A stretch of 30,488 nucleotides of DNA. Source: a virus. Of the stretch, positions 15,242 through 21,866 are shown one piece after another. Numbering within the stretch: the first letter of the stretch is position 1; every line of letters begins with the position of its first letter. The notes beneath the pieces were generated by a model. It had not been told where the DNA came from. It saw only the letters and a program-made list of their open reading frames with translations, and did not search any database. The position numbers and the translations under genes were made by a program. Location: positions 1-30,488 of IMG/VR virus record IMGVR_UViG_3300033233_000127. One strand, given 5' to 3'.

Positions 15242-15856
15242 CTAAAGTGATTTTTTTAATTCGTTTAATATGTCTAAAATTCTGTCAGATTTTTGAGCAA
15301 TCGCCTCTAATGAGGTGCTATTTTGCTCTACTTCCGACAGGTCAAGCAACTCTTTAAGTGGGTCTTTGAGGTCTGAAAGTTCCTTTTGTAGTTGAGTAAT
15401 GCCATCTAAGACATTCTTAATCTTTTGCCTGTTTGCCTCTGAAAGAACTCTCCCGTATTTAACCTCGACATCTAAACCACAAGCCTTGTAAATCTCCTCA
15501 TCGCTATAATAGACTTTGTGAAATTCAGGCGGCTCTTTGTCAAAGTCCTTATAATGTTTTGCAAGATGATTGTAAACACCTTCCTTGTCTGAGTCTGGAA
15601 TGTCAACTCCACCTCTTGCTCCAAGTAGTGCTGCCATCGCTGCTGCAACACCTCGCCAGACGGCTTTTAAATCTGATGCTCTGTGATGTGGTAACTTATA
15701 CGAACTCTTGACATCAGGATTAGATTCATCATACCACGCACACATCTTTTTAAGTGTCCCAACATCTGCTTCTTTTACTTCTTTGCCAGCGTCCCACGGC
15801 TCGCTTTCATCTGCATTTCCGTAATCATGATACGGAATTACGCTTTTTACTTCCAT
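15242..15856 (-). CDS. Nested scaffold protein from internal start in protease gene
   Basis: In frame with the protease, an ATG at 15856 is preceded by GAGGTGACAAAA, as strong as any ribosome site in this genome. The product would be 204 residues: the conserved PYHDYGNADE/WRGVAAAMAALL block plus the C-terminal coiled coil, without the catalytic His/Ser domain. This mirrors lambda gpC/Nu3, where the scaffold is translated from within the protease gene. Expression is inferred, not proven. Confidence 0.6.
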   Translation of the reverse strand: MEVKSVIPYHDYGNADESEPWDAGKEVKEADVGTLKKMCAWYDESNPDVKSSYKLPHHRASDLKAVWRGVAAAMAALLGARGGVDIPDSDKEGVYNHLAKHYKDFDKEPPEFHKVYYSDEEIYKACGLDVEVKYGRVLSEANRQKIKNVLDGITQLQKELSDLKDPLKELLDLSEVEQNSTSLEAIAQKSDRILDILNELKKSL

Positions 15857-16360
15857 TTTTGTCACCTCTTTTGTCTTTAATTCTTTAAATTCCTTTACTA
15901 ACGGCTGATATTCAATAGCGTCTTGCACTGCGTATGGATTTGCAGGCACAAGAACTTGCGAAATCTCAAGAAGTTTAACCTTTGTATAAATCCTCTTGAC
16001 GTTATCGCTCCCTGGAACTGATTCGACAGGTATAAAGCCTACGCTATAACTTGCTAATCCATTTTGTGCTAATACCCAAGCCCAGTCGGCTGTCTCGTTA
16101 CCTTGTCCTACGAAGTATTGAATTTTCACATAAAGTCCTTTGTCATCAGTTCTCGCTTCAATCACTTTGCCTAAAGCATTCTCAATCGTCTCGTAATCGT
16201 GAGAATTGATAACTACGCCGTTATAACCTTCCAAGTCCCAAGCGGTGGGAAGTATAATTTCTCCATCTCGGTCTACATCTTTAGTAGAAGCATAAGCCTC
16301 TACGACGTGATTCATTGTGTCTATTTGTTTTGCTACAAAACTCTTAATTATTTTATCCAT
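15242..16360 (-). CDS. Prohead protease (HK97 type) fused to scaffold-like C-terminus
   Basis: A 372-residue protein. Residues 1-~150 match the HK97-type serine prohead protease: His54 in INSHDY and the nucleophile Ser in ASYSVGF (about 104-106), with a following EISQVLVPANP strand. Residues ~175-290 carry a conserved block (PYHDYGNADESEPWDAG ... YKLPHHRASD ... WRGVAAAMAALLGARGG) that I recall from other prohead proteases. The last ~80 residues form a coiled coil (ITQLQKELSDLKDPLKEL). A consensus ribosome site at codon 169 suggests an internal start. The enzyme would cleave the scaffold and mature the head. Confidence 0.85.
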   Translation of the reverse strand: MDKIIKSFVAKQIDTMNHVVEAYASTKDVDRDGEIILPTAWDLEGYNGVVINSHDYETIENALGKVIEARTDDKGLYVKIQYFVGQGNETADWAWVLAQNGLASYSVGFIPVESVPGSDNVKRIYTKVKLLEISQVLVPANPYAVQDAIEYQPLVKEFKELKTKEVTKMEVKSVIPYHDYGNADESEPWDAGKEVKEADVGTLKKMCAWYDESNPDVKSSYKLPHHRASDLKAVWRGVAAAMAALLGARGGVDIPDSDKEGVYNHLAKHYKDFDKEPPEFHKVYYSDEEIYKACGLDVEVKYGRVLSEANRQKIKNVLDGITQLQKELSDLKDPLKELLDLSEVEQNSTSLEAIAQKSDRILDILNELKKSL

Positions 16361-18337
16361 CTAATCTCCCTCCTCTGGAATTAAAATGATAGAGCACCTG
16401 CAATTGATTATGTTTTCTGGACTTCCGTTCTTATCGCCAGGATACATCAATTCCTCTCCCATCACGATAAAAGGCTCGTCAATATCTTTTGTCTGCCCAT
16501 CTGCTTCAGCGTGCCACTCACGAGTTCTCTCGTCTTCACTTGTCAGCCACTGCTTTTTAGTTATCCCGACTTGCTTGCCTGCCTCAAGACTTGCATAGTT
16601 CGTTGCTGATATAGTCTCGGTTCGTGCTATCGTTTCGCTTCTGTTTTTATAAGTTTCCTCAAAAAGCGTTTTCATACGATTTGCCAAGTCTGGTATACCT
16701 TCCCCGTTTTGAATACCCTCAAGAAGTTGGTCATAAACATCTTTGCGAGTAGTCTGTATAATTTCCGATGCCGACTTCTCCAATGACTTCAAAAGTTTGT
16801 CTTGAATCCCTGGAACTTGCAAGTTAAACGAAATACCAAAACCCAAATCATTCAAAACTTTATCTCCCGCCTGTTGCATAAAACTCAAAAGAAACGGCTT
16901 TAAGTGTTTTACAATGTAGTCCTTCCACTCCTCTGAAACGTTTATCGCCACGATGTCTTGCGGTCTCAATGTATCTTTTTTCTCAACATCGCTTTTAGAT
17001 TTCAACGCCTCAAGTTGTTTTAAAACTTCCTTCTCTTGCTTTTTAAAAATATCCATAACTTCTTTTGCAAGCCTCTTCTCCATCGGCTCGGTCATAGCGA
17101 CATAACTCTTCCAAATCTGTGTTCTATCCACCGACTTGTCTTTTTTCTCGAGTTTGCGTTCTATTTTCTCAAGTTTTTCAAGAATTTTAGAAGTCTCAGG
17201 ATTAGGTTGCGGACTTACACTTCCAAGAGATGTCATAGATAGATTACCCCAAAAATCGTTACCCCACGGAACAGGTGGAAGTCCGTCCTCTTGCCTGTAT
17301 TCGTTTACATAATGCAAACCGCTTTGAAGGTTGAGTTGTCTTATCTGTGCTAATAACTGTTGGTCTTCTAACGTAAGGTTTTGAGTAAACTTAAATCTAA
17401 ACTCCGCCTTGCCATCTAAAACTTTCATAGTTATTTGCTCTGCTAAATCGTTTGCAAGAGGTCGGACTACAAACTTCTCAAAGTATTCATATTGCGTCTG
17501 TGCTACGGCTCTGTTGACGCCTTGCATATCATTAAAAAATACGCTTGGTATACCAAGTGCTACTGCTATGCGTTTCATAGCAAATTCATCAGTGTCTCGA
17601 AGTCCGAAGTCATTGGGATTGGTCTTGATATCGTGGACTTCCCATTTTGAGTTTGATAAAAGCATAATCTTTCCCGAGTTTTGCGGACTTGAATATTTTT
17701 CTCTCACTTGGTCTAAAATCGTTTGAACTTGGTCTTTCGTCAGGTGGTCTTCAGTTGTGAGAATTATGTTTAAGAACGCCCCGTTTTGGAACATGTTTGA
17801 TAAGACTTCCATTTGTCTATACTGTGCTTTTGCGTCTTCTAAAACGGTTAAAAGTGGACTTACATCTTTAATTATTCTCACAAACGGTGACTGGCCTGTT
17901 ATCAAAGCGACTTCAGAAATGTCATAAGTATCAGTCCAGAAAACTCTCATATACAAGACTTTAATTTCGCTTGGAGTTACAAGAAGTGTTATTCTATCGC
18001 CATCCAATAACTCAGGTTGTGGAAATGATTTTCGTATAAACGCTATACCTGTTATGTCTCTCCAATATTGTATCTTTTGTAAAAATTGTCTCGGTGTAAG
18101 ATTCACAGGATTAGCAAACCAGCTCATTAACTTCTGATTAGGCTTGTCATCATTTACTATCTCCCATTCCAAATCTGATATCGCCTGTGCTCTTAAGGTC
18201 AAGGCTCGGTTCACATACGGATTTTTTATAGCGGCGTCTTCAAGCGAACTTATATCTGAACTTACACCGCCTGTCAGAAGTCCTGTCCCGACATACGAAA
18301 AATTTTTCTGCTTTTTAAAGAAATCAAAAAGTCCCAT
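16361..18337 (-). CDS. Portal protein fused to Mu gpF-like head morphogenesis domain
   Basis: A 658-residue fusion. Residues 1-~380 follow the phage portal family (NPYVNRALTLRAQAISDLEWEI, a repeated SNMFQNGAFLNIIL, VALGIPSVFFNDMQG, DLAEQITMKVLDGK). After a charged helical linker, residues ~550-655 show the Mu gpF domain: RTETISATNYASLEAG, KKQWLTSEDERTREWHAEADGQ, DEPFIV and INCRCSI. Separate genes are the usual state, but fusions occur. The portal ring is the site of DNA entry; the gpF part likely enters the head or is cleaved. It starts next to the terminase stop and is the first virion gene after packaging. Confidence 0.88.
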   Translation of the reverse strand: MGLFDFFKKQKNFSYVGTGLLTGGVSSDISSLEDAAIKNPYVNRALTLRAQAISDLEWEIVNDDKPNQKLMSWFANPVNLTPRQFLQKIQYWRDITGIAFIRKSFPQPELLDGDRITLLVTPSEIKVLYMRVFWTDTYDISEVALITGQSPFVRIIKDVSPLLTVLEDAKAQYRQMEVLSNMFQNGAFLNIILTTEDHLTKDQVQTILDQVREKYSSPQNSGKIMLLSNSKWEVHDIKTNPNDFGLRDTDEFAMKRIAVALGIPSVFFNDMQGVNRAVAQTQYEYFEKFVVRPLANDLAEQITMKVLDGKAEFRFKFTQNLTLEDQQLLAQIRQLNLQSGLHYVNEYRQEDGLPPVPWGNDFWGNLSMTSLGSVSPQPNPETSKILEKLEKIERKLEKKDKSVDRTQIWKSYVAMTEPMEKRLAKEVMDIFKKQEKEVLKQLEALKSKSDVEKKDTLRPQDIVAINVSEEWKDYIVKHLKPFLLSFMQQAGDKVLNDLGFGISFNLQVPGIQDKLLKSLEKSASEIIQTTRKDVYDQLLEGIQNGEGIPDLANRMKTLFEETYKNRSETIARTETISATNYASLEAGKQVGITKKQWLTSEDERTREWHAEADGQTKDIDEPFIVMGEELMYPGDKNGSPENIINCRCSIILIPEEGD

Positions 18338-19512
18338 TAAAGTATCACCACCTCTGGCGTTCCCCTCTTTAAATGACTATACACTGCGTATCTAAATGCG
18401 TCCATAAGATGATCATTAAACTTGACAGGCTCTTCTAAAACGTTCCCGTCTTTGTCTTTCCTGTAAGAATAACCCTGTATCTCCTTGATGAAGTTTACAC
18501 ATCGTGGGTGTATGTGAATTTTAAAATTCTTTACAAAGTTTATGCCCTGTATGACGTCCTTGTCTGTTTTACCTACTACGAACCCTGCTTCTTGAAGTTC
18601 TCTTATGCGGTCTGGCTCTGCAAGGTCTGGATAGTATACATTGGCCTGTGGTTTGTCTTTTAAAAGTTCAATGAGTTCGGAATTCTTTAAATGACTTTGA
18701 TATATCTCGTCAAAAATATAAAGTTCATTATCCTTTACTCCGATATAAGCAACCGCACTTGGATTATTAAACCCGAAGTCCACGCCTGCAATTATCTCAT
18801 CGAAATTGAGTTCAAACTCTTTGACATCCCAATTGTTATAAATCAACTCCGACAGCGTTCCCCACTCACCAAGAGCATAAACTTTATAAAGGTTCTCATT
18901 TTGATTTTTCAAGCCTTCAAGGACTTCGACATATGATTGGTCTATGAATTTGTTATCCTGATATGTCGTTTTGCGAATTTCGGCTCGGTTGTCTATCGTA
19001 TCAAAGAATCGTTTTTTCAGCCAGTGCAAAGCCGATACAGGGTTAAAGGTCAAAATCACTTGGTGGTATTCTGATGGGTCTCTCAATCGCAAGTCCACCT
19101 GTGTAAAGTCCTCTTCTGAAAGTTCGGTTGCTTCCTCTATCCAGATTGAAGTTATACCAGCAATTGATTTTAATTTCTCAACATCGTCAAGTCCAGCGAA
19201 TAGTATCTGATTGCCATTTTGACATACGATTTTCATTTCGACATCGTTAATCTTAAAAAGACTTGTCAAGTTCCATTCCGAAATTAAATCTTTCAACAAA
19301 AGAAAACTTGAATTTCGCAATGTCCTTGCAACCTTCCTAACTACAAGAATGCGGCTCTTTTTTTCTTGTAAAGTCCTAATAAGGATTTTCTGTGCTGCGA
19401 AATATGACTTCCCTGCACCTGCTCCGCCGTATAAAATTAAATAACGGCTCTTGTTTTCTAAGAGGTCAATATATTTAGGATTAAATACTTCTTGCTCTAT
19501 TTCAATCACCAT
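18337..19512 (-). CDS. terL: Terminase large subunit (ATPase-nuclease)
   Basis: A 391-residue packaging motor of the PBSX/phage-type family. The N-terminal ATPase has Walker A GGAGAGKS (29-36) and a Walker B WIEEATE (about 124-130) with its catalytic Glu, then an adenine/coupling motif TFNPVS. The RNase H-like nuclease follows, with Asp245 in GVDFGFNNP, then YPDLAEPDRI and the final NDHLMDAFRY Asp. Together they translocate and cut DNA at the portal. The gene overlaps the small subunit gene by 11 bases and its stop codon overlaps the portal start. Confidence 0.92.
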   Translation of the reverse strand: MVIEIEQEVFNPKYIDLLENKSRYLILYGGAGAGKSYFAAQKILIRTLQEKKSRILVVRKVARTLRNSSFLLLKDLISEWNLTSLFKINDVEMKIVCQNGNQILFAGLDDVEKLKSIAGITSIWIEEATELSEEDFTQVDLRLRDPSEYHQVILTFNPVSALHWLKKRFFDTIDNRAEIRKTTYQDNKFIDQSYVEVLEGLKNQNENLYKVYALGEWGTLSELIYNNWDVKEFELNFDEIIAGVDFGFNNPSAVAYIGVKDNELYIFDEIYQSHLKNSELIELLKDKPQANVYYPDLAEPDRIRELQEAGFVVGKTDKDVIQGINFVKNFKIHIHPRCVNFIKEIQGYSYRKDKDGNVLEEPVKFNDHLMDAFRYAVYSHLKRGTPEVVIL

Positions 19513-19978
19513 TTCGCTTTATCCTCACAACGATGTTTGCATCGCTAATCTCTTGGAGTTCGCCTTTGTATTTTAAACCCATCTCGATTGCCTTAAGGGC
19601 TTCTGCTGCGTTGGTAAAACCGTGAGATTTCAAAAATTCATATGCTAATTTCTCAAGGTCGGTTACCATTAAAAAGTCATCATGTTTTGCTTTCGCTATG
19701 GCATCGATAAACTGCTCTTCCTTAGATTTGTCACTGTCTTGATTTGCTATGACATCGATAATGCCTTGCTTAACGCCTTCCTCAAATAACGCCTTCCAGC
19801 CGTATTTTTCTGCCCAATTTAAAATAGTTTGAGCCGTCAACTCAATATCAAACCTTTGTCTAATCTCTGATACGATATCCCTTAAAGAATACTTATGAGA
19901 ACCTTCTTTGTTGGGTGTCAAATATAAGTCTTTTGCATAATTTAAAACTTCCTCTTTGACTTTATTTCTTATCTCAAT
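19502..19978 (-). CDS. terS: Terminase small subunit, probable non-canonical start
   Basis: The N-terminal part is a helix-turn-helix region (KYSLRDIVSEIRQRFDIELTAQTILNWAEKYGW) of the type that binds packaging DNA in small terminases, followed by helices for oligomerisation. The only standard start, TTG at 19921, has no ribosome binding site and cuts off the first helix. The frame stays open upstream to 19978, where GCGAGGTGA lies ahead of ATT (19978) and ATA (19972). The ATT overlaps a stop codon in a leader frame (ATTGA). A start at ATT or ATA giving about 156-158 residues is preferred, but a sequencing error is not excluded. Confidence 0.72.
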   Translation of the reverse strand: MEIRNKVKEEVLNYAKDLYLTPNKEGSHKYSLRDIVSEIRQRFDIELTAQTILNWAEKYGWKALFEEGVKQGIIDVIANQDSDKSKEEQFIDAIAKAKHDDFLMVTDLEKLAYEFLKSHGFTNAAEALKAIEMGLKYKGELQEISDANIVVRIKRNGD

Positions 19979-20033
19979 TCACCTCGCAAATAAAAACAGC
20001 GGGAGAGAGAAGGAGGTAGGAACTCCCCCGCAT
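19974..20033 (-). CDS. Possible 19-residue leader peptide across the terminator
   Basis: ATG at 20033 lies 11 bases after AAGGAG and opens a frame reading MRGSSYLLLSPAVFICEVN. It runs straight through the terminator hairpin and ends in TGA overlapping the preferred terminase start. Ribosomes on this frame would disrupt the hairpin and could re-initiate on terS. The codons alone give no proof of translation and this may be chance. Confidence 0.35.
   Translation of the reverse strand: MRGSSYLLLSPAVFICEVN
19991..20031 (-). terminator. Intrinsic terminator before terminase genes
   Basis: On the transcribed strand a 9-bp stem (GCGGGGGAG pairing with CTCTCCCGC, one G-U) with a 15-base loop is followed by TGTTTTTATTT. 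It sits between the early region and the head operon, only about 13 bases before the preferred terS start, leaving no room for a promoter after it. Confidence 0.75.
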
Positions 20034-20130
20034 CGACGTCGCTACTCCTTTTCTTGTTAAGAGGACAGCCCACCACCGAAAGTCCTCTTGTCCCGCACCC
20101 ACGCAGGGTGCACCCCCCAGAAACTTTCAC
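19991..20130 (-). ncRNA. GC-rich structured leader RNA ahead of terminase (attenuator-like)
   Basis: The 140 bases from the promoter motif to the terminator are much richer in GC than their surroundings and hold no conserved gene. In transcription order they form hairpin 1 (GCACCC / GGGTGC, 20095-20111), hairpin 2 (AAGAGGAC / GTCCTCTT, 20059-20089), a palindrome CGACGTCG (20034-20041), and the terminator (20031-19991). AAGGAGTAG (20042-20050) can pair with CTACCTCCTT in the terminator loop (20010-20019), which would be an antiterminator. The layout resembles lambda 6S RNA at pR'-tR' or HK022 put RNA, but neither is recognised by sequence. Confidence 0.6.
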
Positions 20131-20136
20131 AATAAC

Positions 20137-20159
20137 ATTATACTTAAGTTTTCGTCAAA
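20137..20159 (-). promoter_or_regulatory. Promoter-like motif copy C, upstream of terminase leader
   Basis: A -10 TATAAT (20137-20142) lies in AACTTAAGTATAAT, with TTTG and GA also shared at fixed distances upstream with copies at 26.8 and 30.05 kb. No good -35 is seen at 16-17 bases. It overlaps the stop codon of the gene at 20155. It would start the leader RNA at about 20130. Confidence 0.6.
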
Positions 20160-20694
20160 CAAAAATCTTTGTCAACTTTTTTTCGTGATTTTGTAAAAAA
20201 TCTATGACAATGTTTTGCTCCTGTTGTGACAAATTTTCCGCCTCGATAAAGTTTAGAACTCTGTCAATATGTTGGTTTTCCTTTGGGACGATTGTTATCC
20301 AAGCCCGCCTGCAACTATCCAAGAAGTTCACAATTCTAAGTCCGATGTCGTTTAAAATGATGTCTTCACCATCTAAAAATCGAACCGCTTTATGAAGTTC
20401 TTTTACATAGTCATTTAATTCCGGTATTTTCTTACCCTCACCATCTCGACGCATTACCTTGCGTAAACGCTCCTCATCTTTCTTTTGAACGTTATAGTAG
20501 TATTCTTTCCGTCTAATAGAGACTTCCAATTTATGTTTATTATACCAGCCAACCCATCGCCTCTCGTGCTTCCGCTTGATGTTATAAAGTCGCTTTTGTA
20601 TCTCTTCTCCTTGTTTTCTGCACTCATCAGAGCAATATTTTGCGTCTGTTTTGCCTTCAAATTCTTTGCCACAGATAACGCAAACCTTTTTCAC
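20155..20694 (-). CDS. Zinc-ribbon protein of unknown function (179 aa)
   Basis: The N-terminus carries a zinc ribbon, Cys5-x2-Cys8 and Cys21-x3-Cys25 (VCVICGKEF ... YCSDEC), of the same style as in the two HNH endonucleases. A long Arg/Lys-rich helical stretch follows (residues ~30-85), then a helical C-terminal half. No HNH or other nuclease core is visible. A DNA- or RNA-binding role is likely from composition. As the last gene before the control junction and terminase, a late regulator is an attractive but unproven guess. The start is GTG with GAGGTGAACC. Confidence 0.55.
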   Translation of the reverse strand: MKKVCVICGKEFEGKTDAKYCSDECRKQGEEIQKRLYNIKRKHERRWVGWYNKHKLEVSIRRKEYYYNVQKKDEERLRKVMRRDGEGKKIPELNDYVKELHKAVRFLDGEDIILNDIGLRIVNFLDSCRRAWITIVPKENQHIDRVLNFIEAENLSQQEQNIVIDFLQNHEKKLTKIFV

Positions 20695-20702
20695 GGTTCA
20701 CC

Positions 20703-20855
20703 TCACAGGTAGCCACGAAATCTCTTTTTAAAACTCTCAAACTTGAAATGAAGTCCGCTGTCGGTTGATTCCCAAAAAGCGTCGATTACCCACGAAGCGA
20801 TAATGATTACAAAGTAAACGATTAACCAAAATAAAAGTTGAATTAAGGTCTCCAT
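20703..20855 (-). CDS. Small membrane protein (50 aa)
   Basis: This short gene occupies the gap between its neighbours. The ATG at 20855 has AAGGAGAAGACG in front. One hydrophobic span (residues ~4-22) is followed by an amphipathic, basic C-terminus with Phe-Arg-Lys residues. The stop overlaps the ribosome site of the next gene. It may be an early membrane protein; no family is recognised. Confidence 0.6.
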   Translation of the reverse strand: METLIQLLFWLIVYFVIIIASWVIDAFWESTDSGLHFKFESFKKRFRGYL

Positions 20856-20875
20856 CGTCTTCTCCTTTTTATAGT

Positions 20876-21073
20876 CTACTTGTGAGTAGTATACTCTACA
20901 GTATACTCTTCAACTTTAAACTCCTTGCGCTCTTTAAATTCCTGCCTCTTCCCGTTGTTCCAATGCTGGACTGGTCTGAGATAACCGACAGGTCTTGACC
21001 AAATTTCGCATTTTGTCCTCAATGTCTCAGGAATTACAACCCCGTCTTCAATCAAGTCTTTACTCTCTTTCAT
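20876..21073 (-). CDS. Stand-alone NrdD-type glycyl-radical-like peptide
   Basis: A 65-residue protein. Residues 19-45 match the end of class III (anaerobic) ribonucleotide reductase: KCEIWSRPVGYLRP followed by WNNGKRQEF. In full NrdD enzymes, the Gly of the VGYLRP-like segment (here Gly30) carries the radical. The usual Val before it is Pro-Val here. The rest of NrdD and an activase gene are absent. Free short copies of this segment are known to me from other genomes with unclear function; a spare part for host reductase, as YfiD is for pyruvate formate-lyase, is one option. The start at 21073 has AAGGAGATGACAAA. Confidence 0.68.
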   Translation of the reverse strand: MKESKDLIEDGVVIPETLRTKCEIWSRPVGYLRPVQHWNNGKRQEFKERKEFKVEEYTVEYTTHK

Positions 21074-21103
21074 TTTGTCATCTCCTTTCGTTTTAATTGC
21101 CAA

Positions 21104-21376
21104 CTAATTGCCACAATCTCCAAGCATACTTCGTGCTTTTTTGTAGTCTTCAATTACTTGTGCGTTTCTTTTCCTAAGAATGTCTAATAGCGTTTTAATG
21201 TCTTCAGGCTTGTGCCTCACAACGATTGTGCTGTAATAGCCATCATAATGAACTGTCTTTTTTACAATTTCGAAACCTTTTTCTTTTAAAGTCTCTTCTA
21301 AATCTGGTGGTGCATAATTAAATTCGAAAGTATTCATATCAATAACACGAAAGTCCATTTTGATGTATTTATTCAT
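21104..21376 (-). CDS. Hypothetical protein, paralogue of the 23927-24145 gene
   Basis: A 90-residue protein with the layout N-x-F-x-F-x-x-AP-x-x-LE-x-x-LK-x-x-GFE, then strand IVVR and a helical end. The 72-residue product of 23927-24145 shows the same order of residues, so both likely derive from one ancestor. Cys and Gly at the end are not conserved. The start has GGAGGCAAAAA. Function unknown; both lie in the DNA-metabolism operon. Confidence 0.55.
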   Translation of the reverse strand: MNKYIKMDFRVIDMNTFEFNYAPPDLEETLKEKGFEIVKKTVHYDGYYSTIVVRHKPEDIKTLLDILRKRNAQVIEDYKKARSMLGDCGN

Positions 21377-21809
21377 TTTTTGCCTCCTTCATTTCTTTTT
21401 TAAATTCTTCAAAACTCATACCAGTCAATTTTACAAATTCCTTCCTCAGAAGTTCATTCCAAGCCTGTGCGTAAGTTAAGTTGCGTTTAACAGGTTGTTT
21501 AGACAGTTCAAGTAAGTTTTCATAAGTCTCTTCTCCGACTGCGTTTTTGTAAAACTCAATTTTCTCTTCTTCTGTAAGTCGACCACCATGAATTTTGAAA
21601 CGATGACAGTAATAACATAGACTTAACCCGTTGCGTGTGTCCCAGCGTGTATTCCAATTGTCTCTTCCGATGATGTGTGCCGCCTCTACGAATTTTGTTG
21701 ACTTCCCGCACATTCGACAGGTAAAGTTGTCTCGGAGTCTAACGATAAGACTCCAAATCTCGTCATTCTGCTTTACGACTTTCTTTTTCAAGTCCGTTTT
21801 GTTTTTCAA
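21369..21809 (-). CDS. HNH endonuclease (NinG/packaging-type)
   Basis: A 146-residue protein with a compact HNH domain: CRMCGK, EAAHIIGR, WDTRNGLSLCYYCH and a following helix. Such proteins include lambda NinG (Rap-like) recombination nucleases and the HNH partners that stimulate terminase cutting in HK97-like phages. It is not next to the terminase, so a recombination or repair role is also open. The start is TTG with GGGAGGGACGAT. Two AAGGA-type repeats lie in its promoter region. Confidence 0.7.
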   Translation of the reverse strand: MKNKTDLKKKVVKQNDEIWSLIVRLRDNFTCRMCGKSTKFVEAAHIIGRDNWNTRWDTRNGLSLCYYCHRFKIHGGRLTEEEKIEFYKNAVGEETYENLLELSKQPVKRNLTYAQAWNELLRKEFVKLTGMSFEEFKKEMKEAKNE

Positions 21810-21822
21810 ATCGTCCCTCCCA

Positions 21823-21864
21823 CAAGGATAATTTTATACTTTTTTGTCCTTATTGCAAGGATAA
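21823..21864 (-). promoter_or_regulatory. Candidate regulated promoter with repeated operators
   Basis: A -35 TTGCAA (21853-21858), 16-base spacer and -10 TAAAAT (21831-21836) could drive the HNH gene and those after it. CAAGGATAA occurs twice, 33 bases apart (21823, 21856), about three helical turns. TCCTT-AAGGA (21847-21861) forms an inverted repeat over the -35. This suggests a regulator site. Confidence 0.45.
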
Positions 21865-21866
21865 AA

